DNA of 64,000 bases, from positions 55,048 to 119,047 of the forward strand of contig PMAT01000090.1 of the NCBI GenBank assembly GCA_003152695.1, given 5' to 3'. Position 1 is the first letter of the stretch, and every line of letters begins with the position of its first letter. The position numbers were made by a program, and so were the translations under genes. Source of the DNA: Acidobacteriaceae bacterium (GTDB taxonomy: Bacteria; Acidobacteriota; Terriglobia; Terriglobales; Acidobacteriaceae). This document shows, piece after piece, positions 8,997 through 18,039 of the stretch. The notes under the pieces were generated by a model. That model was not told the origin of the DNA. It was given only the letters and a program-made list of their open reading frames with translations, and did no database searches.

Positions 8997-10970
8997 ATGG
9001 GCCGCATCCACGTTCTCGCCGAAAACGTAGCTAACAAGATTGCCGCCGGCGAGGTAGTGGAACGCCCCGCTTCGGTGGTCAAGGAGCTGTTGGAAAACGC
9101 GCTGGATGCCGGTGCGCGCCGCATTCGGGTCAACGTGGAGGCGGGCGGCAAGAAGCTGATCCAGGTAACCGACGACGGCTGCGGTATGGTGCGCGACGAT
9201 GCCATGCTGGCGTTCGAGCGCCACGCCACCTCCAAGATCCGCAACGCCGACGACTTGCTCAACATCGCAACCCTGGGATTTCGCGGAGAGGCGCTGCCTT
9301 CGATGGCTTCCGTCAGCCGTCTGCGTCTGGAGACCCATGCGCCCGAAGACGCCGCCGGAACGGTGATCGAGATCGCTGGCGGAAAGCTGCTGACCGTCGA
9401 GGAGGCGGGCCTGCCCCTGGGCACGTGCATCACGGTGCGCGACCTGTTCTTCAACATTCCCGCGCGCCGCAAATTCCTGAAGGCTGAATCCACCGAGCTG
9501 TCGCACATCGCATCGCTGGTGACCCACTACGCCCTCGCGCATCCCGAGATGCACTGGGAGCTGCACGCCGCAACCAATGCCATGTTGATCGCCCCGCCTG
9601 TGGCCGACCACTCGCAGCGCATCTATCAGGTATTTGGCAAGGAGACGCTCGATCAGTTGATTCCGCTGAGCGCGTTGCTGCCGCTGTCGCACGTGGGGCT
9701 GCCCCAGCCCCCGCCGTGGCGGCGCGACGAAGACTACGAACCGCCGGTTGCCGGCGAGGTAAAACTGCACGGCTTTGTCTCGCGACCGGAGATTCAGAAG
9801 CTCAACCGCAACTCGATTTTCATCTTCGTGAATGGCCGCCTGATTCGCGATCGCGTGGTGCAGCACGCCCTCACCGAGGCCTACCGCAACATCCTTCCGC
9901 CGACTGTTTTTCCGGTTGTGCTGCTGTTCCTGGAGATGCCCTTCACCGAGGTTGACGTGAACGTGCATCCCTCCAAGACCGAGGTGCGCTTTCGGCAATC
10001 GTCGGTGCTGCACGATTTCATTCGCGATTCAGTTCGCGCCGTTCTGATGAAATCTCGTCCCGTACCTGCGTTCACCACGGAGATTCACGCTCAACCCAGC
10101 GCTTCGCCTTCGCTCACGTCCGGGGCCCGCGACTTCGCGACCGACGAATTACAGGTGACGGCTGCTGACGCCGCGGTTGCCTTGCGTCCGCCCGAGGTCC
10201 CACCGTTCAATGCGCGGTTGCAGTTCGAGGGCGGCGGCTTTGCCGTCGAAGGCAATGCGGCTGTTCCCGTGGCCCGCTTCCCGCCGCAAACGTTTGGCGG
10301 TCCGGTAGCAGCCGCTGCAAACATGACGCGGGGCACCGACGCATGTTCTGCCGTCATTGCAGACGACGACGTGCCTGCCGGGTTGGATTCGTTGAGCACG
10401 CTTCGTCCGGTTGGCCAGATTCGCGACTCCTTCATCCTGGCAATCAATCCGCAGGGCCTGTGGATCATCGACCAGCACGTCGCCCACGAACGCATTCTGT
10501 TCGAGAAAATCTGCAAGCAGCGCCTGGCCGAGTCTCCCGAAAAGCAGCAACTGCTGATGCCGCTCATCGTCGAGTTGACTCCCGGCCAGATGTCGGTCTT
10601 CGCCGAGATCTCCGATGAGCTGACTCGCAACGGCTTTGAGGTGGAACCGTTCGGCTCGCGCACCATCGCCGTCAAGACCACGGCAGCCGGGGTTACGGCG
10701 GCGGACGTCGAGCACCTGCTGCATGAAATCCTGGACCAGTTCGAGCGCGAGGAACAAGTGCTGAACCTGGAAAAGATTCGCACCAGCATCGCCGCCAGTA
10801 TCGCGTGCCATGCCGCCATCAAGGTCAACATGCCGCTGGAGCAGAACAAAATGGAGTGGCTGCTGAGCGAGTTGGCGAAAACCGATTGCCCCATGAGCTG
10901 TCCGCACGGCCGGCCGGTGGTTCTGCGGTATTCTGTTAAAGATATTCAGCGGGCGTTTAAGAGAATCTGA
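8997..10970 (+). CDS. mutL: DNA mismatch repair protein MutL
   Basis: IAAGEVVERPASVVKELLENALDAGA, DDGCGM, GFRGEALPSMASV; C-terminal CPHGRPVVLRYS. Confidence 0.97.
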   Translation: MGRIHVLAENVANKIAAGEVVERPASVVKELLENALDAGARRIRVNVEAGGKKLIQVTDDGCGMVRDDAMLAFERHATSKIRNADDLLNIATLGFRGEALPSMASVSRLRLETHAPEDAAGTVIEIAGGKLLTVEEAGLPLGTCITVRDLFFNIPARRKFLKAESTELSHIASLVTHYALAHPEMHWELHAATNAMLIAPPVADHSQRIYQVFGKETLDQLIPLSALLPLSHVGLPQPPPWRRDEDYEPPVAGEVKLHGFVSRPEIQKLNRNSIFIFVNGRLIRDRVVQHALTEAYRNILPPTVFPVVLLFLEMPFTEVDVNVHPSKTEVRFRQSSVLHDFIRDSVRAVLMKSRPVPAFTTEIHAQPSASPSLTSGARDFATDELQVTAADAAVALRPPEVPPFNARLQFEGGGFAVEGNAAVPVARFPPQTFGGPVAAAANMTRGTDACSAVIADDDVPAGLDSLSTLRPVGQIRDSFILAINPQGLWIIDQHVAHERILFEKICKQRLAESPEKQQLLMPLIVELTPGQMSVFAEISDELTRNGFEVEPFGSRTIAVKTTAAGVTAADVEHLLHEILDQFEREEQVLNLEKIRTSIAASIACHAAIKVNMPLEQNKMEWLLSELAKTDCPMSCPHGRPVVLRYSVKDIQRAFKRI

Positions 10971-10974
10971 AGCG

Positions 10975-11092
10975 AGCATTTAGCACTTAGCATTTGGCAT
11001 TTAGTAATTCCTGGAGCGCAGTCTTTCTCTGGGTTCTTGCGAAACTGCGTAGCTCCTAGTTGCTAATTGCCAAGTGCTAAATGCTAAGTGCC
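10975..11092. repeat. Imperfect inverted repeat of TTAGCACTTAGCATTTGGCATTTAG-type sequence
   Basis: Left arm 10975-11004, right arm 11063-11092 (CTAATTGCCAAGTGCTAAATGCTAAGTGCC); related sequence at about 49515-49555. Confidence 0.7.
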
Positions 11093-11099
11093 GACTTCT

Positions 11100-12098
11100 A
11101 TGCACGAACAGCAACTACAGGAGCTGCGCCGGGGAAAGTGGCGCTTAAACGGGCGGCCCATCCGCACGCTCGACGAGGCGCGCGAATTCATCGACTCTGT
11201 GGGATTTTGTCTGCTTTACCCGCAACGGCCCGCGGTCCTGGCGCCGACGTTCGTGGGCGCCTATGCCGGCAGTGACGAGCATTTGCCCGCCCGGCAGATG
11301 GCCTTTGCCGATCCCAGCGCGCGCGATGCCAAGCATCTGATGGTTCGCCTGCTGCGCGAGAAAGCAGCCTACGAGGCGAACGTCTTCCCCGATAACAACT
11401 TCATCGTTTCGGCATCGGTGTTTCCCTATTTTTACGGATTGGTGGGAGATCGAAACCCGCGTCAGGCGCCGAAAGCCGGTGCCCGCTCCGAATATTCTCC
11501 GCTCGCGATCGATGCCTTTCAAATCATCCAGAAGGAAGGGCCGATCTCCGAGTACCGGCTGCGTGAGTTGCTGGGCGGCGACATCTCCGCCGCGGCCCTG
11601 GATCGCGCGCTGGATGAATTGTGGGCCAAGCTGCGCATCACCCGCGTGGATTACAGCCAGGAGAAAGGTGTGTTTTGGGACGTGCTCTTCCGCTGGTCCC
11701 CCGAGGCGGTGAAAGAGGGCATGCACGTCTCGGTGGCCGAGGCGCTGACGGCGCTGGTCTCGAAATATCTCGACTGCGTCTTGGCCGCGCAACAGGAAGA
11801 GGTGGAACACTTCTTCTCCAACCTCATCGGTCGGGCGCGGGTCCGCGAAGCCATCAGCGCGCTGCAAGCTGCGCGTGAATTGAGTTTCGTTCACGTCGCC
11901 GGCCGCGTTCTGCTGCAGGTCTCCTCGGTGGAATTGCCGGCCGTGCATCCGGTGGAGCGGAAGTTCAAACTCCAGCCGCGCTTTGTACCGCAGCCACCTC
12001 AGTCCGGTAAACCACTGGTGCAGCGTCGGCCCAGAAAATCGGCATCGCCATCGCCATCAAGAACACTCCCGCCTGTAAAGGACACCGGCAAGGAATGA
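11100..12098 (+). CDS. Conserved hypothetical, possible winged-helix / AlkZ(YcaQ)-related protein
   Basis: Intact ORF (track start 11088 uses GTG; ATG at 11100); repeated wHTH-like segments (IIQKEGPISEYRLRELLGGDISAAALDRALDELWAKLRITRVDY). Family call tentative. Confidence 0.5.
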   Translation: MHEQQLQELRRGKWRLNGRPIRTLDEAREFIDSVGFCLLYPQRPAVLAPTFVGAYAGSDEHLPARQMAFADPSARDAKHLMVRLLREKAAYEANVFPDNNFIVSASVFPYFYGLVGDRNPRQAPKAGARSEYSPLAIDAFQIIQKEGPISEYRLRELLGGDISAAALDRALDELWAKLRITRVDYSQEKGVFWDVLFRWSPEAVKEGMHVSVAEALTALVSKYLDCVLAAQQEEVEHFFSNLIGRARVREAISALQAARELSFVHVAGRVLLQVSSVELPAVHPVERKFKLQPRFVPQPPQSGKPLVQRRPRKSASPSPSRTLPPVKDTGKE

Positions 12099-12775
12099 CC
12101 ACAGCCCGCAAGTTGGTGATCGCCATCGACGGGCCGGCAGGCTCGGGCAAGAGCACCATCGCCGCGCGCCTGGCGAAGAAGCTGGGCTACGTGAACCTGG
12201 AAAGCGGCGCCATGTATCGCGCTCTGGCGCTGAAGGCGATGGAGCGGCAGATTTCTCTGGACGATGGCGAAGCACTCCAGCAGTTGGCGGCCAGCACCGT
12301 AATTGATCTCGAACCTCGCGGGGAAGGGAACCGCGTGCTGCTGGACGGTCGCGATGTTTCGCAGCGCGTACGCGACGCGGATGTCACCGCCGCGGCGTCG
12401 CGCGTTTCCATCCATCCGCCGGTGCGCGAGATCATGGTGCAGCGCCAACGCGCGTTGGGACTGGGCGGCGGCGTGGTGATGGAAGGCCGCGACATTGGCA
12501 CCGCGGTATTTCCCAACGCGGACGTCAAGATCTTCCTGGATGCCGAGGAAAGCGTTCGTGCCGAGCGGCGGATAGTGCAGAGCGGACTGCGCTCAGCGGA
12601 GGACACGCAACGGGTGATTGCAGAGCTGGCGGCGCGCGATCAGCGCGATCGCACGCGTTCGGCCTCGCCGCTGGTCGCCGCGCCAGACGCGGTGCACGTT
12701 GATACCACGCACAAGAGCATTGACGATGTGGTCGCCGAGGTGGAGGGACTGGTGCGCAGAGTGGTTAGTGACTAG
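12095..12775 (+). CDS. cmk: Cytidylate kinase
   Basis: IAIDGPAGSGKSTIAARLAKKLGYVNLESGAMYRALAL, VVMEGRDIGTAVFPNADVKIFLDA. Confidence 0.95.
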   Translation: MTTARKLVIAIDGPAGSGKSTIAARLAKKLGYVNLESGAMYRALALKAMERQISLDDGEALQQLAASTVIDLEPRGEGNRVLLDGRDVSQRVRDADVTAAASRVSIHPPVREIMVQRQRALGLGGGVVMEGRDIGTAVFPNADVKIFLDAEESVRAERRIVQSGLRSAEDTQRVIAELAARDQRDRTRSASPLVAAPDAVHVDTTHKSIDDVVAEVEGLVRRVVSD

Positions 12776-12812
12776 TGGATAGTTTCGGAGCTCCGAGTTT
12801 CCAGGAGGGTAC

Positions 12813-13451
12813 GTGCAGGAACCCGTGGACTACTGCGTCGCAAGAACGTCTGAGGCGGAGGAAATCATTCGCCTGCTCGCCACGGTGTTCAGCGAGTCGG
12901 AACCGCCCGCCGTGGCGATGGGCCTTTCCTCCGGAGATTTGGAACAATTTCTTCAGCTTTTTGCGCCCACAGCTATTGCGGACGGACTCACCGTTCTCGC
13001 GCGGAGCGGGGACACCGGGAAGCTGGCCGGCGTGCTTCTCACGGATGATTTTGCCTCTCCTCCGGCCCTGGACGTGAGCCACATCAGCGCGAAATTTCTA
13101 CCCATCTTCTCTATGTTGGAAACCCTGGATGAGCAATTCCGTAAAGGGCGAACAGTTTCTGCTGGGGAGTACCTGCACCTGTTTATGTTGGCAGTTGATG
13201 AACAATTTGCAGGACGCAGAATTGGCCAGGGACTGGTTGAGGCTTGTCTCGAAAATGGACTTCGGAAAGGCTATCGAAGGGCGCTAACCGAAGCTACGGG
13301 AAGAGTCTCGCAGCACGTGTTTCGCAAGCTGGGATTTGTAGATCGTTTCAGCGTATCGTACGGACACTTCAGGTACGAGGACCAAGTCGTGTTCGCCTCC
13401 ATTCAGGGTCATGAGAACGCTATCTTGATGGACAAGTCGCTCACTGGATGA
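12813..13451 (+). CDS. GNAT-family acetyltransferase-like protein
   Basis: LHLFMLAVDEQFAGRRIGQGLVEACLENGLRKGYRRALTEATGRVSQHVFRKLGF. Confidence 0.75.
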   Translation: MQEPVDYCVARTSEAEEIIRLLATVFSESEPPAVAMGLSSGDLEQFLQLFAPTAIADGLTVLARSGDTGKLAGVLLTDDFASPPALDVSHISAKFLPIFSMLETLDEQFRKGRTVSAGEYLHLFMLAVDEQFAGRRIGQGLVEACLENGLRKGYRRALTEATGRVSQHVFRKLGFVDRFSVSYGHFRYEDQVVFASIQGHENAILMDKSLTG

Positions 13452-13494
13452 CAATTTTCCGGTCGGATTGTCCACAGCTTCTTGGCCCTTTGTT

Positions 13495-13532
13495 AGAAAA
13501 TCCCCGCCCAAGCAAAAGAGGCTTGGACGGGG
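13495..13532 (-). terminator. Terminator-like hairpin downstream of the DUF4097/LiaI operon
   Basis: CCCCGCCCAAGC-AAAAGAG-GCTTGGACGGGG; on the minus strand followed by ATTTTC. Confidence 0.65.
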
Positions 13533-13596
13533 CACCTTCAGGTCAAATCGCGAACCACACTTCTATCCACTAACCACTAATCACTTGCCACTTCCC

Positions 13597-15033
13597 TCAT
13601 CCCTTGGTTATGCGGATGTCGCCGGTGTCGGTGTTGATTTGCAGCTTGCTTGCGCCGTTGCCGACGGCGCCCGATGCCCGTGTCGAGTTGTTGCTTCGGT
13701 CAATCTTCAGGGCTTCGAACTCGGAGGTGATGTCGCCTTTGTTTGTAGTGGCCTGCACCTGGAATCCCGCCTTGGACGGCAACACCAGCGAGATGGCACC
13801 GTGCTTGCTGGAAATGCTGATTCGACCCAGCGGCAGTTTGTCGGCCGCGCGCACTTCGATATCGCCATTCGTGTTCTCAAGCTGCAAGTCACCGGACACG
13901 TTCTCGATGTGGACGTCCTTGGACCGGCTGAAGACGAGACGGCTGGGACCGCTGAGATCGTTGCCCCGCACTTCGTCGCCGGCGATTTCCAGGTCGCCGG
14001 GCACAGAAGCGATCTGCATGTCGGAGCGCGACGACTTGAAGGTCACAGTCTTGGCGATCTTGCTGAGGCGGATATCGTCGAAGAAGTCGCCGTTAAGATG
14101 GACCGCGCCGGCCACCTCATTGATGGTGACATTGTCGACATGCCCTTCCACCTCAAGATCGCCTGCAATCTTGGAGGCGCGGACCGAACCGCTCTGCAAG
14201 CTGATGTTCACGGCCGCGCCGACATCGTTCAGGGTAACGTCGCCATGTTGCAACGCCACCTTGACATCAGCCTTGCGATCATTGGCGGTCACGTCGCCGC
14301 GTTTGCTGGCAATATCGAGGATCGCGTCGCGGGGCACGAAGATCTCCATGTCGGCTTCCACTCCGTGTTCCCCGGCGCCGTTGGTGTTGGCGTTTAACAC
14401 CACCGAATTCCCCGTCACCGTGATCTGGGGCTTGGTACCGTCGTTGTACTTATTGGCGTCCGTCTGGTTCTGTGCGTACACCTTCTTGTGCACCACCACG
14501 CGCAGAGTGTTGTCGTCGGCGGGTGCAATGTTCAGGCTGCCGTGATCGCAGACCACGCGCAAGTTGCCGTGCGCCGGAAACGCCTGCTGCAGCGTGTCGT
14601 CGAAGGTAAACGCGGTGCCAAAGATGCCGCCAAGATCGTCGTCCATCTGGATGTGATCGCGAACCCCACCCCAGTCGATGTCGGAGCTGTAATGCGCAGA
14701 CAGGCCGACGATGATGATCAGGATTAGAAGCAGGACAGTGCCTGCTCCCAGGCCACCGCTGCGGTAACCCTGGCGCTGGCTCATGGAGTACTCGACCAAC
14801 CGGATCACGCCAAACAGAATCAGCAGCAAGGGCCACCAGTGTCCGAAGAAGTGCCAGAAGGGAAACCGGAAACCGATATTCCGCAGCAGAAATACCAGGC
14901 CGATGACGATCAGAACCAGCGGGCCCGTAATCGACCGCCGATAGCGATAGGGCCGGGGCGCCGGATACGCATACTGCGGTGGGGGCGGTTGAGGTGGCGG
15001 TGGTGGTGGCGGATAAACATTTGAGCTAGCCAT
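13597..15033 (-). CDS. LiaI/LiaF-type TM (DUF5668-like) plus DUF4097-like beta-repeat adhesin/envelope protein
   Basis: GPLVLIVIGLVFLLRNIGFRFPFWHFFGHWWPLLLILFGVIRLVEY followed by repetitive GDV/GDL beta-helix-like repeats. Confidence 0.75.
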   Translation of the reverse strand: MASSNVYPPPPPPPQPPPPQYAYPAPRPYRYRRSITGPLVLIVIGLVFLLRNIGFRFPFWHFFGHWWPLLLILFGVIRLVEYSMSQRQGYRSGGLGAGTVLLLILIIIVGLSAHYSSDIDWGGVRDHIQMDDDLGGIFGTAFTFDDTLQQAFPAHGNLRVVCDHGSLNIAPADDNTLRVVVHKKVYAQNQTDANKYNDGTKPQITVTGNSVVLNANTNGAGEHGVEADMEIFVPRDAILDIASKRGDVTANDRKADVKVALQHGDVTLNDVGAAVNISLQSGSVRASKIAGDLEVEGHVDNVTINEVAGAVHLNGDFFDDIRLSKIAKTVTFKSSRSDMQIASVPGDLEIAGDEVRGNDLSGPSRLVFSRSKDVHIENVSGDLQLENTNGDIEVRAADKLPLGRISISSKHGAISLVLPSKAGFQVQATTNKGDITSEFEALKIDRSNNSTRASGAVGNGASKLQINTDTGDIRITKG

Positions 15034-15415
15034 TGCGCACCTCCGGATCGTTGGGATTCTGCCAATTCGTTTCCGGCGTGATGGGGCTGGCCGGAGGAAC
15101 CGGCGGTGGCGTTACCACCGGCGGTTGCTGCGGATACGGCGGATACCCCTGAGCACCAGGAGGCATCGGTTGTCCCGGCCTGCCCGGCCATGGGCGGGGC
15201 ACATGGCCTTCGGCCGAAGCGTTATGTTGCAGGAACATGATCAGACCGATCACAATCAACAGCGCCGGCCAGGTGCTGCCAAAGTCCATCCAATGCGAGT
15301 GTCCCAGCTGGTCAAGCAGAAACAGCACTCCGATGGTGATCAGGACAACCGGCCCCATGAAGCCATGAGCACGGCACCGAGCGCACGAACAATTGGGGTT
15401 ACACCGGAATCTCAT
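15026..15415 (-). CDS. Small LiaI-type TM protein with N-terminal Cys cluster
   Basis: MRFRCNPNCSCARCRAHGFMGPVVLITIGVLFLLDQLGHSHWMDFGSTWPALLIVIGLIMF. Confidence 0.75.
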   Translation of the reverse strand: MRFRCNPNCSCARCRAHGFMGPVVLITIGVLFLLDQLGHSHWMDFGSTWPALLIVIGLIMFLQHNASAEGHVPRPWPGRPGQPMPPGAQGYPPYPQQPPVVTPPPVPPASPITPETNWQNPNDPEVRNG

Positions 15416-15425
15416 GATGCCCTCC

Positions 15426-16169
15426 TCACCAGCCCATCCCGCGGCGTCGTATCAGCACGCGAATGCCGACAGCGATCAGCACAAGCGGCCAAAACCGCCA
15501 GATACGGTCGAAGTTCACCACGTTCATCTCGTTGAGCAAGAAAAGTACGCCTAGTCCGATCAGGACGAACGCTCCAATCGGCACTCGCGAGGGCGGGCAG
15601 CATTCGGCATCTGCAGGCTGTCCCTCCGGAGCTGCTGTCGAAGGCGTGGTCGCCGTCAGCGGCGCGGCACCGGCAGCGACACCGGGAGCCGGACTCGGCG
15701 CCGGGCCCGGCGACGAGAACAGGCGGTTAAGGCCGAGCGGATCGGGCGCCGGCAAACCCATCTCGCGGGCACGAGCGGTCTGATACGCCTCAATCGGCAT
15801 ATAAATTACGAACGCAGCGATGCCCAAACCGAAGATGCCATTCACATGCGCGGCCATCCAGATCAGGGTGGCGAAGATCAGCACGTGTACGAAGCCCTTG
15901 GCATATTCGCCGTTGTACATGGCCCCGACCCCGGGAATAAATCCCAGCAGCGCGGCGAGGCGGGGACTTCCGACTCCGGCTACGGGTTGAGCACCCGGCG
16001 GCACGGCGGCAGTGCCGGGTGGTGGCATGGCGCTGCCTAGCTGCGAGGCCAAACATTCCTCACAATAGATAACGCCACGGATGTCTCGCACGCAGCTGTT
16101 GCACAGTGGTTTGCCACACGTACGGCAGAATGCGACTGCGGGAACGTCGACATGATTGGCGCAGTTCAT
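15426..16169 (-). CDS. B-box-type zinc finger plus LiaI-type TM protein
   Basis: MNCANHVDVPAVAFCRTCGKPLCNSCVRDIRGVIYCEECL; C-terminal GAFVLIGLGVLFLLNEMNVVNFDRIWRFWPLVLIAVGI. Confidence 0.8.
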   Translation of the reverse strand: MNCANHVDVPAVAFCRTCGKPLCNSCVRDIRGVIYCEECLASQLGSAMPPPGTAAVPPGAQPVAGVGSPRLAALLGFIPGVGAMYNGEYAKGFVHVLIFATLIWMAAHVNGIFGLGIAAFVIYMPIEAYQTARAREMGLPAPDPLGLNRLFSSPGPAPSPAPGVAAGAAPLTATTPSTAAPEGQPADAECCPPSRVPIGAFVLIGLGVLFLLNEMNVVNFDRIWRFWPLVLIAVGIRVLIRRRGMGW

Positions 16170-16930
16170 GCGGTTCTCCTGTTCAGCCGGGCCTGATTGG
16201 TTAAATTCTTCATCCCTGGTTCATTCCCAGCTGGAGACACGGCCAGCTCGGGCTGGCTGGCGTCGCGGCTGTAGTTCTGATTAGTGCGATTCTTGTCTTG
16301 GTCTTGCCGGTTATCGCTCTTGGGTTGGGTCTTGGGTGCCGGTTCTTCCGGCTGCTGCTTTTCCGGGGCGGCGACGCGGCGCAAGTCACGCACCCGCGAC
16401 TCGATCTCATACACCAGGCGAAGGTTGTCGTAGTAACGAATTACGCGCGCCTGGGTCGAGGAATAAGTCCTGGCAATGCCCTTGGAGCTCAAGTCGAGCC
16501 GCCGCAGATCGCTGATATGAAGGCCAGCGATACTGAGCAGCAGCGTGATGGAGAAGAATGCCATGCCAAACGACATGGCGAAGCGCGGGGTGGCGACCGG
16601 TGCGAAGATCGGCGCCAAACGGCCCTTCACCTTGTCGAGCCAGCCCTCGCCACGTGGCGAGACTACGGCATGCTCCGACGGAAGCGCCCCTATGGTCTGC
16701 GCCAGAATGTTATGCACCAAGTGGCGCGGCGGTTCAACCTCATCCAGCCCCTCCAGCCAGTGCAGGCCGGCCGTGGCCTCTTCGACCATGGTGCGGCATG
16801 CCGGGCAGGACTGCTGGTGCGCCTCAAACGCGGCCAGCGTAGAGCCGTGCAGAGCGCCATCGATGGCTTCGGCCAGCAGGCCTTCGCACTCGACGCATTG
16901 CATTCCGGATTGGTTCTCGCTGGGCATCAA
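16166..16930 (-). CDS. Anti-sigma factor with putative zinc finger and one TM segment
   Basis: MQCVECEGLLAEAIDGALHGSTLAAFEAHQQSCPACRTMVEEA; overlaps the sigma gene by 4 bp. Confidence 0.85.
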   Translation of the reverse strand: MMPSENQSGMQCVECEGLLAEAIDGALHGSTLAAFEAHQQSCPACRTMVEEATAGLHWLEGLDEVEPPRHLVHNILAQTIGALPSEHAVVSPRGEGWLDKVKGRLAPIFAPVATPRFAMSFGMAFFSITLLLSIAGLHISDLRRLDLSSKGIARTYSSTQARVIRYYDNLRLVYEIESRVRDLRRVAAPEKQQPEEPAPKTQPKSDNRQDQDKNRTNQNYSRDASQPELAVSPAGNEPGMKNLTNQARLNRRTA

Positions 16931-17526
16931 CTCACCTGTCTGTAACTACGTTGTAACAGCCTCGCAAGTTCCGTTCGCCCTCGATTTATACGACTTTTCA
17001 CAGTGCCTTCAGGGACTTTGAGGACTAGGGCAATGTCTTTGTAGTCCATATCCTGGAGATCGCGCAGAATGACTGCCTCTCGCAACTCGGGAGAGAGCTT
17101 GCGCAGAGCTTTATGGACCAGCGTCTGCGCCTCCTGGCTGCGCACCCCGGCTTCGGGACCGGCGGAGGGGTCTTCCAGCTTCTCCGCCAGGGTCAGGCCA
17201 TCGTCCTGGTTGCCCGGCGTTGCCTCCAGGGAGTCGGTGATGCGGTCGTATTTTCCCTTGCGAAAGTGATCCACCAGCAGATTTCGCGTGACCGTGGTGA
17301 CCCAAGTCATAAACGAAGCCCGCGTGGTGTCGAACGTGCTTAGCGTGCGATACATTTTGATGAATACTTCCTGCGACAAGTCAGCCGCATCCTCCGGCGA
17401 TCCCGAAAAGCGATAGCAGATGTTATAGATCCGGCGATGATACTGCTGAACGATCTCCTGCCAAGCCGCAGCGTCGCCTGTAACACAGCGACGGATGAGG
17501 GCATTGACGGCTTGGATATCGTCCAA
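16927..17526 (-). CDS. ECF-subfamily RNA polymerase sigma-70 factor
   Basis: YNICYRFSGSPEDAADLSQEVFIKMYRTLSTFD...ELREAVILRDLQDMDYKDIALVLKVPEGTVKSRINRGRTELARLL. Confidence 0.95.
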   Translation of the reverse strand: MDDIQAVNALIRRCVTGDAAAWQEIVQQYHRRIYNICYRFSGSPEDAADLSQEVFIKMYRTLSTFDTTRASFMTWVTTVTRNLLVDHFRKGKYDRITDSLEATPGNQDDGLTLAEKLEDPSAGPEAGVRSQEAQTLVHKALRKLSPELREAVILRDLQDMDYKDIALVLKVPEGTVKSRINRGRTELARLLQRSYRQVS

Positions 17527-18039
17527 TCAGCGCTCCCAAGGGGCGTGACTGCTGGCCCAATCCCACTCTCTGCTAAAGACTTATACGAAAAAGCACGATC
17601 AGAAGTTCGATCGAATCAGACAGACTCCGCCCGCTCTTGCATTGGCCAGAAACTTTGGACGTGCGGATGATTTTCGCCTGCATTGTAGCAGGGGCGGGAA
17701 GCTTCGGGCGGTGACGACGAAAGGGAACGAAGCGGGCAAACCGCACGAAGTCTCCGCAATTCCCAAATTGGGAATGTTAACTACTAAAGTATTAGTTAGC
17801 GCGCCAGAGAGTGCTATGGATCAAAGCCTGAAAGTGGTACAATTTTATACAGGTTGCTTGGAGTTCTTCCTGTCGCGCCACGCTGGGAGGAATTGCCATC
17901 GACAACGGGCGCGCCGCCCAAAGTCCTGCGCGTTTAGGGACGAACCGGGCGCAATTTGCGGTATGCAAGCCCAGGACAAGCACGACAAATTCCGTATTTT
18001 GCGCAGTGGGATTAGGGTTTTCGGACGTGCGCCCTAGGA

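Noticed and set aside
8811-10013. 400-aa minus-strand ORF
   Set aside because: Antisense to mutL; no domain signal.
13468-14545. Plus-strand ORFs of 309 and 313 aa
   Set aside because: Antisense to the DUF4097/LiaI-type gene, which has clear domain structure.
17700-17760. Possible GEMM (c-di-GMP) riboswitch around GGGCAAACCGCACGAAGTC
   Set aside because: Only the GGGCAAACC string resembles the class; the tetraloop-receptor, GGGACGCAAAGCC segment and second stem are not visible.
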